Part shown: positions 18,069 through 26,159 of the stretch, in pieces
Numbering within the stretch: the first letter of the stretch is position 1
Layout: every line of letters begins with the position of its first letter
Assembly: GCF_002020355.1 (NCBI RefSeq)
Contig: NZ_MPZV01000001.1
Location: forward strand, 186,001-250,000
Reading direction: 5' to 3'
DNA length: 64,000 nt
From: Thioclava sediminum
Lineage (GTDB): Bacteria; Pseudomonadota; Alphaproteobacteria; Rhodobacterales; Rhodobacteraceae
Translations under genes and position numbers: made by a program
Notes under the pieces: generated by a model
Told to the model about the DNA's origin: nothing
Databases searched by the model: none
The model's input: only the letters and a program-made list of their open reading frames with translations

Positions 18069-18734
18069 TCACGTCTCGGCCTGCGCGATGCGCGCCGCAC
18101 AGCCTGCCGCGCAGAAGGCGACCAGCCCCTCGACGGAGGCTTGCGCATCTGACTGCGAGGCCAGCGCCGCGATCCGCCATTCCGAGGTCAGGAAGGCCAG
18201 AAGGGCTGCGACCGAATAGACGAAACCTTCGGCGACGACCGCCCGGCTGACCTTGGGATGCAGCGCGCAGATCTCGTCCATGAAGCGCTGCGCGGTCGGG
18301 TCGAACAGATCGGTCGAGATATCCGCCCAGGCCGGATCGGCAGAGACCATCGCCACGAGCCGCGCATAGGCCAGCCATTGCGGATCGCTGCCCGCCGCCT
18401 TCGCCAGATAGGGTCGGAAGAAACAGCCGAGGATCGCCGTCAAGTCAAGCGCCCCCTGCCCCTTCGCCTGCGCCAGAGCTTCCAGACGCAGACGCGCCAG
18501 CTCTTCGGCGCGCCGCTCCACAACTTCGCGAAACAGCGCCTCTTTCGAGCCTCCGTGATGGTTCACCAGACCCAGCGGCACCTCGGCCAGCGCGGCGATG
18601 TCGCGCACCTTCGCGCCCTCGAATCCATCCCGCGCGAACACCGTTTCCGCCGCATCGAGAATCCGTGAACGACTCGCGATGGAGCGCTTCGAGGGCGCTC
18701 TAAGTCGTTGTTTCTCGGTCGTCTTTTTCGTCAT
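18069..18734 (-). CDS. TetR/AcrR family transcriptional regulator
   Basis: A 221-aa regulator with an N-terminal TetR helix-turn-helix (FEGAKVRDIAALAEVPLGLV, about residues 38-57) and a helical C-terminal domain. A long divergent promoter separates it from the flavin monooxygenase operon and holds the palindrome TTGAAC-AATG-GTTCAA at 18755-18770, the likely operator. A related palindrome at 10591-10616 suggests this regulator also controls the acyl-CoA synthetase about 8 kb away. The N terminus is basic (KKTTEKQRLRAPSKRSIASR). Confidence 0.88.
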   Translation of the reverse strand: MTKKTTEKQRLRAPSKRSIASRSRILDAAETVFARDGFEGAKVRDIAALAEVPLGLVNHHGGSKEALFREVVERRAEELARLRLEALAQAKGQGALDLTAILGCFFRPYLAKAAGSDPQWLAYARLVAMVSADPAWADISTDLFDPTAQRFMDEICALHPKVSRAVVAEGFVYSVAALLAFLTSEWRIAALASQSDAQASVEGLVAFCAAGCAARIAQAET

Positions 18735-18754
18735 CAGATCGGGGCTTGCTTATT

Positions 18755-18770
18755 TTGAACAATGGTTCAA
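18755..18770. promoter_or_regulatory. TetR-type operator between TetR and flavin monooxygenase genes
   Basis: Inverted repeat TTGAAC-AATG-GTTCAA in the 64-bp divergent promoter. The same 6-4-6 design with core TGAAC/GTTCA occurs upstream of the acyl-CoA synthetase. Binding would block both divergent promoters. Confidence 0.75.
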
Positions 18771-18798
18771 TTTAAGAATGTCTGGGAGGAGACGCAAC

Positions 18799-20118
18799 AT
18801 GACAAATACGAGGGGCACGTTCGCCCTGATCGGCGCGGGCCCGATGGGTCTGGCCGCGGCCAAGGTGCTGGGCGAACAGGGAGTGGACTATCAGGGCTTC
18901 GAGCTGCACAGCGATGTGGGCGGGCTCTGGGATATCGAGGGTGCGCATTCGACGATGTATGAAAGCGCGCATCTGATTTCCTCGAAACGGATGACGGAAT
19001 TCACCGATTTTCCGATGCGCGAGGAGGTGGCCGAATATCCCAGTCACCGCGAGATGGCGCAGTATTTCCGCGATTTCGCCGATCATTTCGACATTCGCCG
19101 CCATTACCGTTTCGGCGCCGAGGTGACGAAACTTGAACCGCTGGGCGGCGATGGCGAAGGCTGGCGGGTCAGCTGGCGCGATGGCGAGGGCGAGCATTCG
19201 GAGGTCTATGCGGGCGTCTTGATTGCCAATGGCACGCTTTCCGAGCCGAACATGCCGGACTTCCCCGGCCAGTTCGACGGCGAGCTGATCCATTCTTCGG
19301 CCTATCGCGACCCCTCGCAATTCAAAGGCAAGCGCGTGCTCGTCGTGGGCGCGGGCAATTCTGGCTGCGACATCGCGGTGGACGCGATCCACCACGGCAA
19401 GAGCTGCGATCTTTCGATGCGGCGCGGCTATTACTTCGTGCCGAAATACGTCTTCGGCAAACCCGCCGATACGCTGGGCGGGGCGATCAAGCTGCCGATG
19501 TGGCTCAAGCGCAAGATCGACGGCGCGCTGCTGAAATGGTTCGTCGGCGATCCGCAGAAATACGGGTTCCCCAAGCCCGACTACAAACTCTACGAGAGCC
19601 ATCCGATCGTGAACTCGCTGGTTCTGTTCCACGCAGGCCACGGCGATCTGAAAGTGCGCCCCGATATCGAGCGGCTCGACGGTCACACGGTGCATTTCAA
19701 GGATGGCACGCAGGCCGAGTATGACATGATCCTCGCGGCCACCGGCTACAAGCTGCATTACCCGTTCATCGCGCCGGAGCTGCTGAACTGGCAAGGCGAT
19801 GCGCCGCATCTGTACCTGAACGCGATGCACCCGAAGCGCGACGATCTCTTCGTGCTGGGCATGCTGGAGGCGAGCGGGCTTGGCTGGCAGGGTCGCCACG
19901 AACAGGCCGAGATGGTGGCGCGCTACATTCGCGGGCTGCACGATGGCTCGGAGGCCGCGAAGCGCCTGCAGGCGAAGAAGGCCGAAGGGTTCGAGCGCGC
20001 GACCGGCGGCATGGCCTATCTCAAGCTCGCGCGGATGGCCTATTACGTGGACAAGGCGACCTATCGCAAGGCGGTCACCGGCTGGATCAAGGCGCTCGGC
20101 GGGAAGGCGGCGGCATGA
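18799..20118 (+). CDS. flavin-containing monooxygenase (FMO/BVMO-like)
   Basis: A 439-aa flavoprotein with an N-terminal FAD fold (ALIGAGPMGLAAAKVLG, about residues 8-24), a second Rossmann motif VVGAGNSGCDIA for NADPH (about 184-195), and the late ATGYKLHYPF motif shared by FMOs. It would insert oxygen into a nucleophilic heteroatom or a ketone. Start ATG 18799 follows GGGAGGAG. It is the first gene of a four-gene operon with 4-bp overlaps throughout (BASS transporter, epimerase, SDR) and is probably repressed by the divergent TetR protein. Confidence 0.9.
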   Translation: MTNTRGTFALIGAGPMGLAAAKVLGEQGVDYQGFELHSDVGGLWDIEGAHSTMYESAHLISSKRMTEFTDFPMREEVAEYPSHREMAQYFRDFADHFDIRRHYRFGAEVTKLEPLGGDGEGWRVSWRDGEGEHSEVYAGVLIANGTLSEPNMPDFPGQFDGELIHSSAYRDPSQFKGKRVLVVGAGNSGCDIAVDAIHHGKSCDLSMRRGYYFVPKYVFGKPADTLGGAIKLPMWLKRKIDGALLKWFVGDPQKYGFPKPDYKLYESHPIVNSLVLFHAGHGDLKVRPDIERLDGHTVHFKDGTQAEYDMILAATGYKLHYPFIAPELLNWQGDAPHLYLNAMHPKRDDLFVLGMLEASGLGWQGRHEQAEMVARYIRGLHDGSEAAKRLQAKKAEGFERATGGMAYLKLARMAYYVDKATYRKAVTGWIKALGGKAAA

Positions 20119-21017
20119 CGGGGCTCGACGCGGTTCGGCTGAATTTCAGCCCCGGCGCCCTGCATCTGCTCAACGCGATCCTCGGCATCGTCATGTTCTC
20201 GGTCGCGATCGACCTCTCCCCACGCGATTTCCGCCCGCTGGTGCGCAGGCCCTGGGCGCTGATCGTCGGGTTCACGTCGCAATTTCTGGTGCTGCCCGCG
20301 CTCACCTTCGGGCTGGTGCTGGCGCTGCAGCCCAGCCCGTCGATCGCACTGGGGCTGATCCTCGTGGCGGCCTGCCCGGGCGGGAATGTCTCGAACTTCT
20401 TCACCCATCGGGCGGGTGGGAACACGGCGCTCTCGGTCTCGCTGACCGCCTTCGCCACGGTGGCGGCAATCGTGCTGACGCCGCTCAATATCGCCTTCTG
20501 GGGAAGCCTGTACGCCCCGACGCGGGCGCTGCTGCACGAGACCCATATCGACCCGGTAAGCGTGGCGATCACCGTCGGTGTCATGCTGCTCTTACCGCTG
20601 ATCGCCGGGATCGCGCTGAACCACTACCGCTACGATCTGACGACGCGCCTTCGCGATCCGCTGAAATGGATTTCGATGGCGATTTTCGTGGCCTTCGTCG
20701 CGCTCTCGCTCAGCGCCAATTGGCAGTATTTCGTGCAATTCGTCGGGCTGATCGCGGGGATGGTCGTGATGCACAACGCGCTGGCCTTCGCGGGCGGCTA
20801 TGGCACCGCGACGCTAGCGCGGCTGTCGCCCTTCGACCGGCGCGCGATCACCATCGAGACCGGCATCCAGAATTCCGGCCTCGGCCTCGTGCTGATCTTC
20901 GCCTTCTTCGGGGGCCTGGGCGGCATGGCGATCGTCGCGGCCTTCTGGGGCATCTGGCACATCATCGCGGGCTTCGCGATCTCAACCATCATGAGACGAA
21001 AGGAGGCCGCGCGATGA
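20115..21017 (+). CDS. bile acid:sodium symporter (BASS) family transporter
   Basis: A 300-aa protein with about nine to ten hydrophobic segments. It contains VLVAACPGGNVSNFFTHRAGGN (about residues 92-113) and a later IETGIQNSGLGLVL, the two crossed discontinuous-helix motifs of BASS carriers. Such proteins import organic anions with sodium. Its position between a flavin monooxygenase and an epimerase suggests it takes up that pathway's substrate. The start overlaps the monooxygenase stop (ATGA). The exact solute is unknown. Confidence 0.9.
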   Translation: MTGLDAVRLNFSPGALHLLNAILGIVMFSVAIDLSPRDFRPLVRRPWALIVGFTSQFLVLPALTFGLVLALQPSPSIALGLILVAACPGGNVSNFFTHRAGGNTALSVSLTAFATVAAIVLTPLNIAFWGSLYAPTRALLHETHIDPVSVAITVGVMLLLPLIAGIALNHYRYDLTTRLRDPLKWISMAIFVAFVALSLSANWQYFVQFVGLIAGMVVMHNALAFAGGYGTATLARLSPFDRRAITIETGIQNSGLGLVLIFAFFGGLGGMAIVAAFWGIWHIIAGFAISTIMRRKEAAR

Positions 21018-21952
21018 CCCGGATCCTGATTACCGGTGCGGGCGGCATGATCGGCCGCGTGCTGACCGCAGAGCTGTCTGAGAGCGGCCATGAGGTCATC
21101 GCGACCGATCTGGCGGCCCCCGACACCCTGCCCGAAGCCGTGCGCTTCGTGGCGATGGATGTGACCACCGACGCCCCCGCCAAGGTGATCGCGCGCGAAC
21201 GGCCCGAGGTGATCGTGCATCTCGCTTCCATTGTGACGCCGGGCCCCGGCATGGGGCGCGAGCTGGCCTACCGGGTCGATGTGGAGGGCACGCGCAAGGT
21301 GCTGGAGGCGGCGCTTTCGGTCGGGGTTCGGCGGCTCGTCGTGACCTCCTCGGGCGCGGCCTATGGCTATCACGCCGACAATCCTGTGCCGCTGCGCGAG
21401 AGCGATCCGGTGCGCGGCAATCCCGAGTTCGCCTATGCCGATCACAAGCGGCTGGTCGAGGAGATGCTGGCCGAGGCGCGCACCGCCCACCCGGCCCTCG
21501 AACAGGTCGTGCTGCGGGTCGGCACCGTTCTGGGCAAGGGCACGGACAACCAGATCACAGCGCTTTTTCGCAAGCCGCGCCTGCTCGCGCTGAGGGGGTG
21601 CGAGAGCCCCTTCGTCTTCATCTGGACCCGCGATCTCGCGCGCATCCTGATCCGCGCTGCGACCGATGGGCCGCCCGGAATCTTCAACGTCGCGGGCGAC
21701 GGCGCGCTCGGCGTCAGCGATCTCGCGCGGCGTCTTGGCAAACCTGTGCGCCGCTTGCCCGCGCTTGGCATCAAGGCGGCGCTAGCCATCGCCCATCCGC
21801 TTGGGCTGAGCCGCTACGGACCCGAGCAGGTGCGCTTCCTGCAATACCGCCCCGTGCTGGCCAATGACGCGCTGAAGGAGGTCTTCGGCTACACGCCCGA
21901 GCTGACCAGCGCGGAAGTCTTCGATCTCTGGGCGCGCGAGGCCGGGCTATGA
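21014..21952 (+). CDS. NAD-dependent epimerase/dehydratase (extended SDR)
   Basis: A 312-aa extended short-chain dehydrogenase with the NAD motif ITGAGGMIGRVL (about residues 6-17) and catalytic Tyr-Lys in AYADHKRLVEE (about 142-152). The substrate could be a sugar acid or a hydroxy/keto compound. DenD-like D-erythronate dehydrogenases share this size and N terminus, but I would not name it further. Its ATG overlaps the transporter stop, and its own stop overlaps the next SDR gene, so all four products should be made together. Confidence 0.85.
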   Translation: MTRILITGAGGMIGRVLTAELSESGHEVIATDLAAPDTLPEAVRFVAMDVTTDAPAKVIARERPEVIVHLASIVTPGPGMGRELAYRVDVEGTRKVLEAALSVGVRRLVVTSSGAAYGYHADNPVPLRESDPVRGNPEFAYADHKRLVEEMLAEARTAHPALEQVVLRVGTVLGKGTDNQITALFRKPRLLALRGCESPFVFIWTRDLARILIRAATDGPPGIFNVAGDGALGVSDLARRLGKPVRRLPALGIKAALAIAHPLGLSRYGPEQVRFLQYRPVLANDALKEVFGYTPELTSAEVFDLWAREAGL

Positions 21953-22719
21953 GCACGCGGGTTGCGGTAATCTCGGGCGGCGCCGGGGGGCTTGGGCAGG
22001 CGCTCTCGGCGGGGCTGCGCGCCGAGGGCTGGCAGGTCGTGCTGCTCGACCGGGATATTTCGGGCCTTACCGCCGCGCCGAACGAAGAGGCGATCGCCTG
22101 CGATCTGACCGACGCGGATCAGCTTGCCAGCGCCTGCGCCGATATCCGCGCGCGCTATCCCCGCATCGATCTGGTGATCTATAATGCGGGCGTCACCCAA
22201 ATCGGGCCGTTCTCCGAGCTGACCGAGGCCGCGCATCGCAAGGTCTTCGAGATCAACTATTTCGCGGCGACCGCGATGGCGCGGCAGTTCCTCGAACCGC
22301 TCCGCGAAAGCCACGGCACGCATCTGGCGATTTCCTCGGTCGCGGGGTTTTCGCCGCTCTACCACCGCATGGCCTATGCAGCGTCGAAACATGCACTGGA
22401 AGGGTTCTTCAAGTCGCTTCGTTCGGAGGAAGCGCCGCATGGCGTGCGCGTGCAGATCGCGGCGCCGTCCTTCGTGGCGACCAATATCGACCGGGCCGAG
22501 CGGCAATCGGACGGCATCACGCGCCCCGGTGCGGCTGCGGACGGAGTGGATTACATGACGCCCGAGGCTGCCGCACAGGTGATCCTTACTGGGCTGAAGC
22601 GCGGCCGCCCGATGATCCCGGTGGGCCGCGTCGCGCGGCTCGCGTGGTGGATCAACCGCGCCTCGCCCCGGCTGTTCCAGCGGCTGATGGAGCGTAACAT
22701 CGCGAAGGGCCAATCCTGA
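21949..22719 (+). CDS. SDR family oxidoreductase
   Basis: A 256-aa classical short-chain dehydrogenase. It has ISGGAGGLGQALSAGL as the cofactor loop (about residues 6-21), YNAGVTQIGPF (NAG motif) and catalytic AYAASKHALEGFF (Tyr-Lys, about 141-153). The C-terminal extension VARLAWWINRASPRLFQRLME is amphipathic and may touch the membrane. It is the last gene of the flavin monooxygenase operon. A likely role is oxidation or reduction of an alcohol/ketone in the same pathway, for example after ester or lactone formation by a Baeyer-Villiger reaction; that is inference. Confidence 0.9.
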   Translation: MSTRVAVISGGAGGLGQALSAGLRAEGWQVVLLDRDISGLTAAPNEEAIACDLTDADQLASACADIRARYPRIDLVIYNAGVTQIGPFSELTEAAHRKVFEINYFAATAMARQFLEPLRESHGTHLAISSVAGFSPLYHRMAYAASKHALEGFFKSLRSEEAPHGVRVQIAAPSFVATNIDRAERQSDGITRPGAAADGVDYMTPEAAAQVILTGLKRGRPMIPVGRVARLAWWINRASPRLFQRLMERNIAKGQS

Positions 22720-22921
22720 CGACCGGCACGATGGCCTTTCGCTAAAGACCGCGAAAAATCGCACCCGACTTGATCGAGCGCATTGAAGCGACTCGTCCCC
22801 TCAGCGCTAATCTGGCCCCGATCCCGTGAAGGTCGGAGGCCCGTGATGCGCTCACTCTCTTCGATAGATTTCCGCCCCCCCCCGGAGGACGGGTGCGACC
22901 GAATGCTCCACCTCGGGCGCG

Positions 22922-22956
22922 TTGACTCCATTTGCGCGAATGCGCATATGCGAATG
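22922..22956 (+). promoter_or_regulatory. ArsR operon promoter with overlapping operator
   Basis: TTGACT at 22922 and CATATG at 22945 are spaced by 17 bp, as in a sigma-70 promoter. The perfect palindrome CGCATATGCG (22943-22952) and two direct copies of GCGAATG (22936 and 22950) cover the -10 region, as expected for an ArsR operator. Confidence 0.65.
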
Positions 22957-22973
22957 TAGAAATGGAGGCACCG

Positions 22974-23264
22974 ATGATCGTGACTGTTCTTTCCGCGCTT
23001 GCCGAACCCACCCGGCTGGGGGCGATGCAGCTTTTGCATGACGGGGGCGAGCATTGCGCCTGCGAGTTGATGGCGCGTCTCGATGCCACCCAGTCGCGCA
23101 TGTCGCGCCATATGAGCGTGCTGAAAGCCGCCGGGCTGGTGGTCGACCGGCGCGATGCGCAATGGGTCCGGTATCGGGTGAACCCCGACCTCTCCCCGGA
23201 AATCCAGCAGATTCTGAGCGCGGTCATGAAAGCCAGCGCCAACACGGAAAGGACCGCGGCATGA
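22974..23264 (+). CDS. ArsR/SmtB family metalloregulator
   Basis: A 96-aa winged-helix repressor. Cys28-Ala-Cys30 in EHCACELM lies in the position of the arsenite-binding ELCVCDL motif of ArsR, and the HTH is TQSRMSRHMSVLKAAGLV. It therefore probably senses As(III), Sb(III) or another soft metal. I start at ATG 22974, behind GGAGG; an upstream ATG at 22932 lies inside the putative operator. The stop overlaps the start of the permease gene (ATGA). Confidence 0.88.
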   Translation: MIVTVLSALAEPTRLGAMQLLHDGGEHCACELMARLDATQSRMSRHMSVLKAAGLVVDRRDAQWVRYRVNPDLSPEIQQILSAVMKASANTERTAA

Positions 23265-24322
23265 GTGTGACACAGCATGAAACCCCGCATGGCGGGATGC
23301 CCGGCTGGGCGTGGAGTGCAGTCGTCGCGGCAGGTCTCGTCGCTTGGTGGGTGGTCTACCACCAGCTCCCGGCACTCTCCGAATGGATCGTTTCGCTGCT
23401 GCCAGTCGCCCGCGACACCCATACCGGCGAAGCGCTGGCCTTCTTCTTCTACGACGTGCCGAAAGTGATGATGCTGCTCACCCTGATCGTCTTCGCGATG
23501 GGGGTCGTGCGCAGCTTCTTCAGCCCCGAAAAGACCCGCGCGCTTCTGTCGGGCAAGCGCGAGGGCGTCGGCAACGTGATGGCGGCGGGCTTGGGCGTCT
23601 TGACCCCGTTCTGCTCCTGCTCGGCGGTGCCGCTGTTCATCGGCTTCGTCTCCGCGGGCATCCCGCTGGGCGTCACCTTCTCCTTCCTGATCGCCGCCCC
23701 GATGGTCAACGAAGTGGCGCTGATCCTGCTGGTCGGCCTCGTCGGCTGGCCCGTGGCGCTGGTCTATCTCGGCTTCGGCCTCGCCATCGCGATCGTCGCG
23801 GGCTGGGTGATCGGCAGACTCCATGTCGAGGGCTGGCTGCAGGACTGGGTGCGCGACATCCATTCCGGCGCGACGACGCCGGGCGCGGCCGAGAGCGACG
23901 ATCTGAGTATGACCGACCGCTATCGCCTGGGCCTCGAGGCCGTACGCGAGATCTTCGCCAAGGTCTGGATCTGGATCATCGTCGGGATCGCCATGGGCGC
24001 GCTGATCCACGGCTATGTGCCGCAAGATCTGATGGTGCGCATCATGGGCTCGGGCACGTGGTGGTCGGTGCCGGCCGCCGTACTGATGGGCGTGCCGATG
24101 TACACCAACGCCGCCGGCGTCATCCCGATCGTCGAGGCGCTTCTGGGCAAGGGCGCGGCGCTCGGCACGGTTCTCGCCTTCATGATGTCGGTGATCGCGC
24201 TCTCCATGCCCGAGATGATCATCCTCCGTCAGGTTCTCAAACTGCGCCTGATCGCTGTGTTCATCGGGGTCGTCGCCAGCGGCATCCTCGCCGTCGGCTT
24301 CCTGTTCAACGCATTGTTCTAA
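23261..24322 (+). CDS. DUF318/ArsP-like permease (SO_0444 family)
   Basis: A 353-aa membrane protein with eight or more hydrophobic segments. TPFCSCSAVPLF (Cys118 and Cys120) is the hallmark of the ArsP/DUF318 permeases, which export trivalent methylarsenicals or, in related clades, other soft metals. GVPMYTNAAGVIPIVEALL is the repeat-half equivalent. It is coupled to an ArsR gene upstream and a small redox protein downstream, a frequent trio. No arsenate reductase, ArsM or ArsI is seen, so organoarsenical export is a possibility rather than a conclusion. Confidence 0.88.
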   Translation: MSVTQHETPHGGMPGWAWSAVVAAGLVAWWVVYHQLPALSEWIVSLLPVARDTHTGEALAFFFYDVPKVMMLLTLIVFAMGVVRSFFSPEKTRALLSGKREGVGNVMAAGLGVLTPFCSCSAVPLFIGFVSAGIPLGVTFSFLIAAPMVNEVALILLVGLVGWPVALVYLGFGLAIAIVAGWVIGRLHVEGWLQDWVRDIHSGATTPGAAESDDLSMTDRYRLGLEAVREIFAKVWIWIIVGIAMGALIHGYVPQDLMVRIMGSGTWWSVPAAVLMGVPMYTNAAGVIPIVEALLGKGAALGTVLAFMMSVIALSMPEMIILRQVLKLRLIAVFIGVVASGILAVGFLFNALF

Positions 24323-24333
24323 GGAGAAAAGAG

Positions 24334-24570
24334 ATGAAGGACGTCAAGGTTTACGGCCCCGGCTGCAAGCGCTGCGAAAAGACCGAGGAGATGGTCAAGG
24401 AAGCGGCCGCCAAGCTCGGCATCGAGGTCTCGGTCGAGAAGGTGACCGACCCCCGCGCAATCGCCATGGCGGGCGTGATGTCGACCCCCGGTGTCTCGGT
24501 CGACGGGAAGCTCGTCCATACGGGCGGCCTGCCGGATAGCGGAAAGCTCGAGGGTTGGCTGTCGGCCTGA
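24334..24570 (+). CDS. small thioredoxin-fold protein (TM0996/MTH895 family)
   Basis: A 78-aa redox protein beginning MKDVKVYGPGC, with a CKRC active site (Cys11, Cys14) and the cis-Pro segment VMSTPGVSVDG. This family is commonly adjacent to DUF318 permeases and ArsR regulators. It may reduce or hand over a thiol-bound metal to the permease. An AAGGAG site lies 7 bp before the ATG, and the gene is 11 bp after the permease. Confidence 0.88.
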   Translation: MKDVKVYGPGCKRCEKTEEMVKEAAAKLGIEVSVEKVTDPRAIAMAGVMSTPGVSVDGKLVHTGGLPDSGKLEGWLSA

Positions 24571-24600
24571 GGGGTCACTTAACCCTCCCGAAAAAGAAGA

Positions 24601-24622
24601 CCCCGCGCCGGGTGGCGCGGGG
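24601..24622. terminator. bidirectional terminator hairpin
   Basis: Perfect 9-bp stem CCCCGCGCC/GGCGCGGGG with a GGGT loop lies between convergent genes. An A-rich tract (GAAAAAGAAGA) precedes it, giving a T-rich tail for minus-strand transcripts; TAAATTA follows for the plus strand. Confidence 0.8.
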
Positions 24623-24643
24623 TAAATTAGAGCATTGCGTCCA

Positions 24644-25534
24644 TCATGGGACCGGCTGACCGAGCCCGGCCTCGTAGAGGCGGAACCACGTCTCCCTGTC
24701 GATCTGAACCTTCAAAGCATCGGAAAGCTTCGCGATCCGCTCGAGATTGTTGGTGCCCATCACCGGGATGATCCGCGCGGGATGCGCCAGCAGGAAAGCC
24801 GTCGCGACGGCGGCACGGTCCACGCCCTGCGCCTCGGCGATCTCGTCGAGAACGCTTTGCACCGGCCCCTCGCCCGTCATCAACGCGCCGCCGCACAGTG
24901 GCGACCACGCCATCACCGGCTGCGCCTGCCGCTGATGGAAGGCCAGATCGCCATTGGTGAAGGGCTGCAGGCAGCCAAGGCTGATCTCGATCTGGTTCGT
25001 CACCAGCGGCGTCTTCATCCCCGATTGCAGCAGCTCCCAATCCCACGGGCGGAAGTTTGACACGCCGACCGCGCGCACCTTGCCGGACGCCACGAGATCG
25101 TCGAGCACCGCTCCCGTCTCGTGATGGTCCATCAGCGGATCGGGGCGGTGGATCAGCAGCAGGTCGATCCGGTCGGTGGCCAATTCCCGCAGCGAAGCCT
25201 CGACCGAGGCTTCGATATGCGCGCGCGAGGTGTCGTAATGCTTCACCTTGCGATGCGAATGACGGCCTGCCGAGACGATGATGTCGCATTTCGTGACGAT
25301 CTCCATCTGATCGCGCAGCGACGGGTCCTCGCGCATCGCCGCGCCGAAGACCCCCTCCGCCGTATAGCCACCGTAGATGTCGGCATGGTCGAAGGTGGTG
25401 ATCCCCTGCTCCAGACAGGCGTCGATCTTGGCGCGCACATGGGCGGGCGAGGTGTCGGCATCATCGGCGAGCCGCCACATGCCATAGACGATCCGGCTGA
25501 GCGCGACATCCGAGGTAAGGTCGATCTTTTCCAT
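24644..25534 (-). CDS. aldo/keto reductase
   Basis: A 296-aa TIM-barrel oxidoreductase resembling E. coli YdhF. DHADIYGG carries the catalytic Asp-Tyr (about residues 50-57), and the C-terminal IPVMGTNNLERI with the preceding AQGVDRAAVATAFLLAHP is the NADPH-binding end. I start at ATG 25534 (MEKIDLTSDV). The same frame is open upstream for 28 codons because it reads into remnants of a decayed monooxygenase gene. The gene ends 21 bp from a bidirectional hairpin. Confidence 0.88.
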   Translation of the reverse strand: MEKIDLTSDVALSRIVYGMWRLADDADTSPAHVRAKIDACLEQGITTFDHADIYGGYTAEGVFGAAMREDPSLRDQMEIVTKCDIIVSAGRHSHRKVKHYDTSRAHIEASVEASLRELATDRIDLLLIHRPDPLMDHHETGAVLDDLVASGKVRAVGVSNFRPWDWELLQSGMKTPLVTNQIEISLGCLQPFTNGDLAFHQRQAQPVMAWSPLCGGALMTGEGPVQSVLDEIAEAQGVDRAAVATAFLLAHPARIIPVMGTNNLERIAKLSDALKVQIDRETWFRLYEAGLGQPVP

Positions 25535-25812
25535 TAGCGGCGTTTCCCTTCTGCGAGCGGTGTTGCGGGCGGTCCCATAGATTTCGGGCAGCGAGACCGT
25601 GTCGAGATGCGGCATCACAAGACGGCCGAACTGGCGTGCCTCGTCGATATGCGGATAGCCCTACAAGATGAAGGCGCGAATGCCCATCTCGCGGTATTCT
25701 TTGAGCTTCGAGAGCACTTGATCGGGAGAGTCCACCAGCGCCGCACCGCAGCCGGAGCGCGCGCCCCACCCCGGTCCAAAGGTTCGGCGCGACATAGCCG
25801 TTCTCATCCGCA
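25535..25812 (-). pseudogene. decayed LLM flavin monooxygenase fragment (SsuD-like C terminus)
   Basis: Pieces of an alkanesulfonate-monooxygenase-type C terminus can be read in different frames. YVAPNLWTGVG lies in one frame and CGAALVDSPDQVLSKLKEY plus MGIRAFIL in another, the shift falling near the C-tract at 25763-25773. An in-frame TAG (25661-25663, plus strand cta) follows, and then GYPHIDEARQFGRLVMPHLD. In SsuD relatives Ser stands at the stop position (FxxSGYPH), so TCG to TAG is the likely mutation. The N-terminal three quarters are absent. The remnant runs in frame into the aldo/keto reductase start. Confidence 0.75.
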
Positions 25813-26159
25813 CTGCAGTCATGCGTCTCTCCCTCGCGGTTCCTTTTCGACTCAACTGAAGTAAGCAACCTGCTTGATAGCGCACCGGCCTGCCGACCGA
25901 TCATCAGGTTTCCGAGTTGCTGTGTCGAGATATCGCAGCGGAACCCGAAAGACCCGGTGCAGCGCTCGATCGAGACCGGGGAGGCCGTGCACTTCCCCGC
26001 GCAGCCTTGGCGGCGCGGGGCCTGAGGGCACAGGGTCAGGCCGGGCCATGGCCTGGCCTCCTGCGCTCTGGGCGCGCGACACTGCGACGCTGAGTCACCC
26101 CTCAAGCGTTTGACGCGGATCAATTCTCGGCTCACCCTCATGTGATACGAGCTTGAGTG
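25813..26159. other. stretch without recognisable gene
   Basis: About 350 bp between the monooxygenase relic and the next plus-strand gene. Open frames here are short, proline/arginine-rich and match no family I know. It may hold further eroded sequence from the relic and the promoter of the NosL operon. Confidence 0.5.

Noticed and set aside
22875-22883. Run of nine C bases upstream of the ArsR gene, possible phase-variation tract
   Set aside because: It lies in non-coding sequence more than 35 bp from the likely -35 box. No gene or promoter spacing would change with its length.
22974-24570. Classical ars operon (arsenate reductase plus ArsB/Acr3)
   Set aside because: The permease is of the DUF318/ArsP type, and neither ArsC nor ArsB/Acr3 is present.
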